Below, in pieces: positions 56,626 to 64,000 of a DNA stretch of 64,000 nucleotides. The stretch covers positions 6,262,001-6,326,000 of the forward strand of contig NZ_AP023396.1 in NCBI RefSeq assembly GCF_014466955.1, given 5' to 3'. This stretch comes from Nocardia wallacei. GTDB taxonomy: Bacteria; Actinomycetota; Actinomycetes; Mycobacteriales; Mycobacteriaceae. Both the position numbers and the translations under genes were made by a program. Positions within the stretch are counted from its first letter, which is position 1. Every line of letters begins with the position of its first letter. Below the pieces are notes generated by a model. That model was not told the DNA's origin. It did not search any database and saw nothing but the letters and a program-made list of their open reading frames with translations.

Positions 56626-59600
56626 CCACGAAAACTCCGGGCCGAACGGATCGATAGCGATCGTAGGCATGGACTGTCGTTTCCCCGGTGCCGACGATCC
56701 GGATGGATACTGGCAGATTCTTTCCGAGGGACGACATGTCTCCTACGGTCTTCCCACGGAACGTGGCTGGGACCTTCGCAGTGTGTACAACGAGGACCCG
56801 GCCGTCGAGGGATCCACGTATATCCAGCGAGGCGGCTTCCTGCCGAACATCGGCGACTTCGATGCGAGTTTGTTCGGGATCGGGCCGCGTGAGGCCACCA
56901 CGATGGATCCGCAACAACGGATGCTGCTGGAAAGTTCTTGGCTGGCACTGGAACGGGCGCGCCTGAGTCCGCGCTCGCTGAGCGAGGTCCGCTCGGGCGT
57001 CTACGTGGGGGCGACCGACAGCTATTACGGTCTGGCCGGTTCGAGAATTCCGGGGCTGGAACGGCATCTGCTGATGGGCACGATGCTGAGCGCGACCTCC
57101 GGCAGGATCGCCTATTCGCTGGGCCTCAACGGCCCCGCCATCACCGTGGATACGGCCTGCTCGTCCGCCCTGGTGGCCGTGCATCTGGCGATTCGAGCAC
57201 TCCGGTCCGGCGAGTGCGATGTGACGATCGTCGGCAGTGCTACCGCGATCTCCGATCCATCGATGCTGGCACGATACTCGCGGCACCGGGTGCTGTCCGT
57301 GGACGGCTACTCCCGCGGATTCTCCGCGGACGGCAACGGATTCGCGCCGGCGGAAGGCGTCGCGTCGTTGGTCCTGATGCCGTTGGAACAGGCTCAATCC
57401 CTCGGCAAGCCCGTGCTGGCGGTGATCCGCGGCAGCGCGGTCAACGAGGACGGGGCGAGTTCCACTCTGCAGGCACCGAACGGGCGTGCCCAGCAGGCCG
57501 TGATCGCCGCCGCGCTCGGCGACGCCGGTTTGCTTCCCCAGCACATCAACGCGATCGAAGCACACGGCCCCGGCACTCCGCTCGGTGACGCGACCGAGGC
57601 CGCCACGCTGCGGACCAGCTACGCACAGCACCACCGGGCGGACGACCCCCTGTGGGTGGGTTCGGTGAAATCGAACATCGGCCACACGCTGGCCGCGGCC
57701 GGACTCGCGGGCCTGATCAAAATGGTGCTGGCGCTACAGCACGAGCGATTGCCCGCCACGCTGCACGTCGAGAACCCGATCGGGGGTGTGGACTGGTCGG
57801 CGGGGGGTATGCGGCTGCTACATCGGTCTCGTTCCTGGCCACGAACCGCAGCGCCGCGTCGCGCCGGCATCCTGTCGTACGGGATCACCGGCACCAATGC
57901 CCACGTCATCATCGAAGAGGCGCCCGAACCCGCCGCCGTCCGGCATCGGCCCGCGCCTCGGCGCGAACCCGCTGTGCGGCAGCATATTTCGATGTTGCCG
58001 CTCTACGCGGCGTCGCCGTCGGCACTCGTCGCCCAGGCTGCCACGCTGGCCGCGCACATGCGGCGCCACGGGGACCTCACCGCGGAGGATCTGAGCTGGT
58101 CGCTGGGCACCACGCGCAGCGCGCTGACGTATCGAGCGGTTGTCACCGGGGACGGGAAAGACGAATTGGTGGCCCGGCTGGACGCCTTCGCCGCGGCGGC
58201 GATACCGGACCCGGACGGTGTTGCCGTGGGGAAGGTGCGGCACGGTCCGGGTCCGGTCTTCGTCTTTCCCGGCCAGGGGTCGCAGTGGGTCGGGATGGGC
58301 GTCCGGTTGCTTTCCGACTCACCGGTTTTCGCTCGATCGATGGCACGCTGCGCCGAGGCCCTGCGGCCCTACTCGACCTTCGACATCCTGGAGGTGTTGC
58401 GCGGGGAACGGAGCGCACCGGTCGAGCGGGCCGAGGTGATCCAGCCGCTGCTGTTCGCGATGTACGTGTCGCTGGCCGAGTTGTGGCAGTGTCTCGGAAT
58501 CACTCCCGCCGCCGTCATCGGGCACAGTCAAGGCGAGATCGCCGCGGCTCAGGTAGCCGGCGCCCTCACACTCGACGAGGCCGCCCGGGTGGTGGCGCTG
58601 CGCAGCGCCGCGCTGCGGGCAGTCGACCGGCGGGGCGCCATGGCGTCTGTGGTGGCGCCCGCCGAGCGCGCGCGAGAATTACTGGGCCCGTGGACCGACC
58701 GGCTCGACGTGGCGGTGGTCAACGGGCCGTCGGCCACGGTGGTCGCGGGCGATGCGGAAGCGATGCCGGAGTTTCTGCGGCACTGTGAACAACTCGGTGT
58801 CGAAAGTCGCCTGCTGCCGGTCGATTACGCGTCACACAGCGAACACATGGAGACGCTGCGCGCTCGGATACACACCGACCTCGCGGGCATCACACCGCGT
58901 GCGGCCCGGCTGCCCATCATCTCCTCGACCACCGGCGAGGTGCTCGATCCGGCCGACCTGGATGCCTCGTACTGGTTCGAGAACCTGCGCCGCACAGTTC
59001 ATTTCGACAAGGCGATCCGCTGTGCGCTGACCGCGGGATACCGGCAGTTCGTCGAGGTATCGCCACACCCCGTACTGACCGGCGCCATCACCGAAATCGC
59101 CGCCGCGGTGGACATCGACGCCGGGGTCACCGGCACACTGCACCGCGACCGAGGCGGAGCGGCGGACTTTCTCGCCGCCGTGGCCGACGCACACGCGCAG
59201 GGCGCCGATGTGGATTGGGCGGCACTGTATCCCGGTGCGCGCGAGGTCGATCTGCCCACGTATTCGCTACAGCGCCAGACCTATTGGCTACCCACGACGA
59301 CCGGCACCTCACGGAGGATGCGAGACGGATCATTCGATCCCGCGGACCACCCGCTGATCACCGCCACCACCGACCTCGCCGATGGCAGCGTGGTATGCCT
59401 CGGCCGGCTCGACCCCACAGAGCACGCGTGGCTGGCGGACCACAAGGTATTCGACCGGATCATCGTGCCGGCCACCGTGACGGTCGAGATTCTCGCCTGG
59501 TGCGCTTGCCGGGCGGGCGGAAACGGCGTACAGGATCTGGTCCTGACCTCTCCGCTCCCGCTGACCGATACCGCAGTCGACCTGCAGGTGATGTGCGCCC

Positions 59601-62600
59601 CGCCGGGCGAGGACGGCAGCCGACGGATAACCCTGCACTCCCGCGAGCACACGGACAAAGGGCCGTGGCGCTGCCATGGCGAGGCGACCACAACCATCGA
59701 CGCCGCCGCCACTGAGCCCGGAGCCGGCGCAACGGGCCAGGCGTGGCCCCCGCAAGACAGTCGCCGCATCTCCGTGGACGATTGCTACCGCGCCCTGCGC
59801 GACCGGGGCTATGGCTACGGTTCGGCCTTCCAGAACCTGACGGCCGCGTGGAGCGCAGACGCCACGCTGTACGTCGAAGTCCGTCCAGCGCAACGACAGC
59901 GCGCCCGCGCCGAGGGCTTCGCCGTGCATCCGGCTCTGGTCGACTCGATCCTGCACGCTCTACTGCTGACCGGAACCGATCAGGACACCGTCCTGCCGTA
60001 CGCCATCGGATCCGCGCGAATACTGCCGCGGCGGACCGACGAGCTGCGCGCCACGATCACCCCGGCCGGACCGGACCGTTACCACGTTCGGGCGACCGAT
60101 CGCGACGGAAACCCCGTCGCGGACTTCCGGGATCTGCTGCTGCGTCCGGTGACCAAACACGGGTTGCGCAGCATGCTCGCGACCGCCGCCCGCCATGCGT
60201 TCCGAATCCGTTGGCAGCCGGTGGATTTGGACACGCGCAGCGCAGCGGATGGTGCACGGTGGGCGATTGTCGGCTCGCACCGCGACCTTCCCGGGGCGGA
60301 TGTCCACCCCGATGCCTGTTCGTTGTCCCGCGCGCTGCGCAACGGGCGAGGCGTACCGGAGGTCGTTCTACTCGATCTTCGTTGCCCTACTCGCGTGAGC
60401 GAGTTGCCGGGCCGGATCGCCCTGCGCGAACGTCTTTCCCGTCTGCTGGCCGACGCGCGAATGCTGCTGTCCGACGACCTGCTCCGAGATTCGCTCATCG
60501 TCTGCCTCACTCGCCGCGCCTACAGCGCGAGCTTCGCCGAGGGCGCGCCGGACACGATCGGAGCGGCATGCGCGGGCATGATGCGTTCGGTCCTGAGCGA
60601 GAATCCGGGCCGGCTGCGATTGATCGATCTCGACATCGGCCCGCTCGAGCGCCGGTTGCTGATCGCCGCGATCGCCACCGACCATCCGCAGATCGCGCTG
60701 CGCGGGTCCGGCGCGTTCGTCCCGCGGCTCGCTCCGGCGTCCGACGGCCTACTCCGGCCCCCTGCCGTCGAGCAGCCCTGGCGGCTGGTACCGGGCGGGG
60801 ACAAGACCTTGGCCGGTCTCATGACCGCACCGGCGCCCGACCTCACCGTGCCGCTCGAGCCGGGCCAGGTGCGCATCCGCGTGCTCGCCACCGGAGTGAA
60901 CTTCCGTGATCCGCTCGTCGCGCTGGGCATGCTCGACGAAGCCGCGCTCGGTTTCGAGGTGGTCGGGACGGTGGTGGAGGTCGGCGCGCGGGTCACCGAC
61001 GTAGCGCTCGGCACACGGGTCGCCGCGGTCGTGCTCCACGCCGGCGCGCGGCCTGGAGGCTATGGACCCGTCGTGGTCATCGACCGGCGTGCCCTGTTCA
61101 CCGTGCCCGCGCACTGGAGCCACGCCCAGGCGGCGGGCGTGCCCATCGTCTTCCTCACGGCCTACCACGCGCTCGTCGAGCTCGCCGAGGTCCAACCGGG
61201 CACGCGGGTGCTGATCCACTCGGCGGCGGGAGGCGTGGGCATGGCCGCCGTCCAGATCGCCACCATGCTCGGAGCGGAGATCTACGCCACCGCAAGCCTT
61301 TCCAAGCAGGGGATCGTCGAGGCGATGGGGATCGCGCGCGAATGCATCGCCGACTCCCGCACCCTCGACTTCGAGCAGCGGTTCACCGATGTCACCGACG
61401 GCACCGGCGTCGATGTCGTCCTCGGCAGCCTGGCAGGTGAGGCGGTGGATGCTTCGCTGCGGCTGCTCCGGCCCGGCGGGATCTACCTCGAGATGGGCCG
61501 GACCGACCTCAGAGATCCTGCTACCGCCACCGCCGGATATCCCGAAGTCAGCTACGAGAGCGTCAATATCGCGGAACTTCCGATGTCCCGGGTCGAGATC
61601 ATCCTCGACCATCTGTGGTGCATGTTCGCCGACGGTCTGCTGAGCCCGCTGCCCGTGCAAACCTGGAGCATCGGTCATGCGCGGGACGTACTGCGACACC
61701 TCAGTCAGGGGCACAGCACAGGCAAATTCGTGCTGACCCAGCCCGCCGCGCTCGATCCCGAAGAGACCGTTCTGATCACCGGCGGCACGGGCAGTCTGGG
61801 TCGGCTGCTCGCGCGTCATCTCGTCACCGCGCACGATTGCCGCCATCTCGTCCTGCTCGGTCGTCAGGGCGATCGGTCGCCCGAGGGCCGGAAACTGGCA
61901 GACGAACTTCGTGAAACGGGCGCGGAGATCACCTTGGCGGCCTGCGATGTTTCCGACCGCGCCGAGCTGTCGTCGGTGATCCGGAGTATCCCGTCGCGCC
62001 ATCCACTCGGCGCCGTCGTTCATGCCGCGGGAATTTTGGACGACTGTCTGTTCACCGACCTGACTCCCGATCGGCTCCAGGCGGTGTTGTCGCCCAAGGC
62101 ATTCGGCGCTCGACATCTTCATGAGCTCACGGCGGAGATGAACCTGCGCGCATTCGTGATGTTCTCATCGATCGCCAATGTGGTCGGCACGGCCGGGCAG
62201 GCGTCCTACGCGGCGGCGAACGCCTTCCTCGATGCGCTGGCCCACCACCGGCACAGCATCGGTCTGCCCGCGACATCCATCGCGTGGGGATTGTGGCGAC
62301 AATCCAGTGCCCTCACCTCACACCTCGACGACACCGATCGGGCGCGACTGGCCCGGCACGGTATCGCTCCGCTCGACACCGCCGACGCTCTGGCCATCTT
62401 CGACATGGCCCTGGAGCTGGACGAGCCGCTGCTCGCCGCCACGGCGCCGGCGCCCGCCGACCCCGCCACACCGTTCGCCGCGGTGCTGGGCGAACTGCCG
62501 CGGCAACGCACGCCCGCACCGGCCGGCAACGGGTCCGGTCCCGGCCCGCAAGACCTCCCGCGACCGGAACTGCGGGGGCTGTCACCCAGCGAGCGCGTCA

Positions 62601-62845
62601 AAGCGCTGACCGCCTTGATTCGCACTCATGCCGCTCTCGTGCTGGGGCACCGAGATCCCGACGCCCTCGCGACGGACCGGACGTTCCGAGATGCCGGGTT
62701 CGACTCGCTGTCCAATGTGGAGCTGCGCACCCGCCTCAGCAGCGCGACCGGCGTCCGGCTCACGGTCGCGGGCATTCTCGATCACCCCACGCCGACTCGA
62801 CTCGCCGTCTACATCAACGAGGTTCTCGACCATGCCAACAGGTGA
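56618..62845 (+). CDS. Single-module fully reducing type I polyketide synthase (KS-AT-DH-ER-KR-ACP)
   Basis: A 2075-residue protein. KS: catalytic Cys in DTACSSALVAVH near residue 180, His in EAHGPGTPLGD (the usual Thr is Pro) and SNIGHT. AT: GHSQGEIAAA near 634 with YASHS near 737, the motif usually linked to methylmalonyl-CoA. DH: HKVFDRIIVP near 941 with Asp where Gly is usual, and the second acid in HPALVDSILHA. ER: NFRDPLVALGM and SAAGGVGMAAVQ near 1427-1536. KR: ITGGTGSLGRLLA near 1721 with LDD, a B-type mark, and SYAAANAF. ACP: DAGFDSLSNVELR near 2029. No loading domain, docking tail or thioesterase is present. It likely makes a saturated, methyl-branched unit, possibly iteratively. 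Confidence 0.95.
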   Translation: MADHENSGPNGSIAIVGMDCRFPGADDPDGYWQILSEGRHVSYGLPTERGWDLRSVYNEDPAVEGSTYIQRGGFLPNIGDFDASLFGIGPREATTMDPQQRMLLESSWLALERARLSPRSLSEVRSGVYVGATDSYYGLAGSRIPGLERHLLMGTMLSATSGRIAYSLGLNGPAITVDTACSSALVAVHLAIRALRSGECDVTIVGSATAISDPSMLARYSRHRVLSVDGYSRGFSADGNGFAPAEGVASLVLMPLEQAQSLGKPVLAVIRGSAVNEDGASSTLQAPNGRAQQAVIAAALGDAGLLPQHINAIEAHGPGTPLGDATEAATLRTSYAQHHRADDPLWVGSVKSNIGHTLAAAGLAGLIKMVLALQHERLPATLHVENPIGGVDWSAGGMRLLHRSRSWPRTAAPRRAGILSYGITGTNAHVIIEEAPEPAAVRHRPAPRREPAVRQHISMLPLYAASPSALVAQAATLAAHMRRHGDLTAEDLSWSLGTTRSALTYRAVVTGDGKDELVARLDAFAAAAIPDPDGVAVGKVRHGPGPVFVFPGQGSQWVGMGVRLLSDSPVFARSMARCAEALRPYSTFDILEVLRGERSAPVERAEVIQPLLFAMYVSLAELWQCLGITPAAVIGHSQGEIAAAQVAGALTLDEAARVVALRSAALRAVDRRGAMASVVAPAERARELLGPWTDRLDVAVVNGPSATVVAGDAEAMPEFLRHCEQLGVESRLLPVDYASHSEHMETLRARIHTDLAGITPRAARLPIISSTTGEVLDPADLDASYWFENLRRTVHFDKAIRCALTAGYRQFVEVSPHPVLTGAITEIAAAVDIDAGVTGTLHRDRGGAADFLAAVADAHAQGADVDWAALYPGAREVDLPTYSLQRQTYWLPTTTGTSRRMRDGSFDPADHPLITATTDLADGSVVCLGRLDPTEHAWLADHKVFDRIIVPATVTVEILAWCACRAGGNGVQDLVLTSPLPLTDTAVDLQVMCAPPGEDGSRRITLHSREHTDKGPWRCHGEATTTIDAAATEPGAGATGQAWPPQDSRRISVDDCYRALRDRGYGYGSAFQNLTAAWSADATLYVEVRPAQRQRARAEGFAVHPALVDSILHALLLTGTDQDTVLPYAIGSARILPRRTDELRATITPAGPDRYHVRATDRDGNPVADFRDLLLRPVTKHGLRSMLATAARHAFRIRWQPVDLDTRSAADGARWAIVGSHRDLPGADVHPDACSLSRALRNGRGVPEVVLLDLRCPTRVSELPGRIALRERLSRLLADARMLLSDDLLRDSLIVCLTRRAYSASFAEGAPDTIGAACAGMMRSVLSENPGRLRLIDLDIGPLERRLLIAAIATDHPQIALRGSGAFVPRLAPASDGLLRPPAVEQPWRLVPGGDKTLAGLMTAPAPDLTVPLEPGQVRIRVLATGVNFRDPLVALGMLDEAALGFEVVGTVVEVGARVTDVALGTRVAAVVLHAGARPGGYGPVVVIDRRALFTVPAHWSHAQAAGVPIVFLTAYHALVELAEVQPGTRVLIHSAAGGVGMAAVQIATMLGAEIYATASLSKQGIVEAMGIARECIADSRTLDFEQRFTDVTDGTGVDVVLGSLAGEAVDASLRLLRPGGIYLEMGRTDLRDPATATAGYPEVSYESVNIAELPMSRVEIILDHLWCMFADGLLSPLPVQTWSIGHARDVLRHLSQGHSTGKFVLTQPAALDPEETVLITGGTGSLGRLLARHLVTAHDCRHLVLLGRQGDRSPEGRKLADELRETGAEITLAACDVSDRAELSSVIRSIPSRHPLGAVVHAAGILDDCLFTDLTPDRLQAVLSPKAFGARHLHELTAEMNLRAFVMFSSIANVVGTAGQASYAAANAFLDALAHHRHSIGLPATSIAWGLWRQSSALTSHLDDTDRARLARHGIAPLDTADALAIFDMALELDEPLLAATAPAPADPATPFAAVLGELPRQRTPAPAGNGSGPGPQDLPRPELRGLSPSERVKALTALIRTHAALVLGHRDPDALATDRTFRDAGFDSLSNVELRTRLSSATGVRLTVAGILDHPTPTRLAVYINEVLDHANR

Positions 62846-63485
62846 AAACATTTCCTACGCCGCTACCCGAACCGTCGGCGGAAACGACATCGAGGTTCGA
62901 CATCTCCGGCTGTCCGACCTGGACCGAGTCGTGGAGATGGAACGCGCCAAATGGGACCGCGAACAGGCCGCCACCGCGGAGGAACTCTTCGAGCGAATAG
63001 ATCAGCTACCCGAACTCGCCGCCGGGGCGTTCGCGCAGGGCGAGGACAGGCTACTCGCGTCCATGTTCGCTCGACCTGTCACGCTGGAAACCATTCGCGA
63101 GGCGGAAAGCTGGCGGGCGTGTGCCTACGCCCCGCTGCCCCCACGCGGGAGCACCGATTGCCTGTTCGGCGTGAGTTTGACCAGCACCAGCGCGCGAGCG
63201 GCCGAAGCTCTCTTCCGCACCTTCCTGCCGCAACTGGCCGAATCGGGTTACCGGAATCTGTACGGCGGGTCGACCGTCCCGGGTCTGCGCGAATGGATCA
63301 AGGCCCATCCGGACGGGTCGCCCACGACATATGTGCACGCGACGAACGATGACGGCACTCCCCTGGACCGGCAACTGCGCTACTACTATCTGAACGGCTT
63401 CACGACGATCGTCTCGGTCAAGCCCAATTACTTTCCCCACCCGCAGTCCCTGGACTACGGGGCCGTTATTCACCGGCGCCTGTGA
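62832..63485 (+). CDS. GNAT-family acyltransferase
   Basis: The 217-residue protein begins IEVRHLRLSDLDRVVEMERAKWDREQAA and contains RACAYAPLPPRGSTDCLFGVSLT, then RTFLPQLAESGYRNLYGGSTVPGL, the strand-helix order of GNAT proteins. It ends RYYYLNGFTTIVSVKPNYFP, typical of the fold. GNAT enzymes move acyl groups from CoA or ACP to amines. The start overlaps the PKS stop by 14 bases, so it may off-load or modify the PKS chain. The catalytic residues are not obvious. Confidence 0.72.
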   Translation: MPTGENISYAATRTVGGNDIEVRHLRLSDLDRVVEMERAKWDREQAATAEELFERIDQLPELAAGAFAQGEDRLLASMFARPVTLETIREAESWRACAYAPLPPRGSTDCLFGVSLTSTSARAAEALFRTFLPQLAESGYRNLYGGSTVPGLREWIKAHPDGSPTTYVHATNDDGTPLDRQLRYYYLNGFTTIVSVKPNYFPHPQSLDYGAVIHRRL

Positions 63486-63533
63486 TCGAGCTGTGGGTGA
63501 CCGCACACGAGGCCGGATCGAAGGGGAGCAAGA

Positions 63534-64000
63534 ATGGGGCAGCTACCAGCCGCGACGGCGCCATTGCGCGAATATATCGCCAGACGCGAGCCGGGCTTTT
63601 TCCCGAAGCTCGCCGCGGGCTGGCCGGCCGTGCGGCGCTGGGATTTCGACTTCCTGGGAAAACTGCGGCCGGAGTTGCCCATCGAGTTGGTTCGAGGGGA
63701 TCGCGAGAGCGCCGCGACACATTTCACCCGGTCGACGCTGGGCGCGTACATGCAGCACCTCGCGCAGGGCGATTCCGGCGAAGTGCCCTTGTATCTCAAA
63801 GAATTCAACCTCCTGCGCAGATTCCCACACCTCGACGCCGACATATCCCCGCGAAAGCGGCTCTTCCCGCGTCGGGTGGTCGCCCCGCCTCCGGGCGTCT
63901 GGGTGGGTCCCGCGGGGGCGCGCACCGGCGCGCACTACGACCTGCTCGGAAATATCGCCATACTGATCCGCGGCGAAAAACGGTTCCGCATAGCGCCTCC
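63534..64000 (+). CDS. Cupin_8/JmjC-like protein, 3' end beyond window
   Basis: Open frame of 155 codons to the window end, starting ATG after AAGGGGAGCAAGA. FFPKLAAGWPAVRRWDFDFL and RSTLGAYMQHL resemble cupin_8/JmjC hydroxylase N-termini. The segment GARTGAHYDLLGNIAILIRGEKRFRIAP carries the H-x-D iron-binding pattern. It is probably another Fe(II)/2-oxoglutarate-dependent oxygenase and the next gene of the oxygenase-PKS operon. It was identified by direct translation because no stop is reached. Confidence 0.78.
   Translation, partial: MGQLPAATAPLREYIARREPGFFPKLAAGWPAVRRWDFDFLGKLRPELPIELVRGDRESAATHFTRSTLGAYMQHLAQGDSGEVPLYLKEFNLLRRFPHLDADISPRKRLFPRRVVAPPPGVWVGPAGARTGAHYDLLGNIAILIRGEKRFRIAP

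Overview
The window looks like a high-GC actinobacterium of the Nocardia/Rhodococcus type. It has a giant type I fatty acid synthase with a neighbouring holo-ACP synthase. The order DUF3618 gene - bcp - acpS - fas matches the Rv2520c-Rv2524c neighbourhood of Mycobacterium tuberculosis. It also carries Lsr2, an MmpS-like protein and many TetR/MarR regulators. The genus is inferred from gene content and was not tested by phylogeny.

Region 1 (1-13.1 kb) is accessory DNA. It opens with a four-gene co-directional cassette at 224-3802: a MazG-like pyrophosphohydrolase, a DUF1599/Nmad1-like protein, a TylF-like methyltransferase and an alpha-glutamyl/putrescinyl-thymine pyrophosphorylase-type protein. 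This is a candidate nucleotide or DNA base hypermodification system, and it runs off the left edge. Next come Lsr2, an IS3-family element that disrupts a hypothetical gene, a strongly structured non-coding stretch, and a plasmid-like operon (putative ribbon-helix-helix protein, unknown protein, ArdA antirestriction protein). A minimal CBASS operon follows (CD-NTase plus a Cap15-like effector), then a frameshifted membrane gene and an HTH gene.

Region 2 (13.5-36.9 kb) is core-like: an MmpS-like protein, lepB, an MFS exporter, a short archaeal-type proS, regulator/enzyme pairs (cupin-MarR, MarR-pirin), a crotonase-fold protein, bcp, a TetR regulator, acpS, the 9.4-kb fas gene and a tRNA-Leu(UAG).

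Region 3 (36.9-48.4 kb) is mixed. It holds decayed fragments (AbrB-like, B12-binding), a family of tiny secreted proteins that includes one frameshifted copy, an nSTAND-TM-WD40 protein, a SulP transporter fused to carbonic anhydrase, and a rhodanese/MarR pair with duplicated operator-like repeats.

Region 4 (48.4-64 kb) looks like the start of a natural-product locus. A Tat-lipoprotein oligopeptide-binding protein is followed by a polypeptide carrying two ATPases plus a permease, and by a second permease. Then come two paralogous Fe(II)/2-oxoglutarate oxygenases, a one-module fully reducing PKS (KS-AT-DH-ER-KR-ACP) with no thioesterase, a GNAT acyltransferase and a cupin/JmjC-type protein cut by the window end. 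The overlapping oxygenase-PKS-GNAT genes are very likely co-expressed. The product is unknown.
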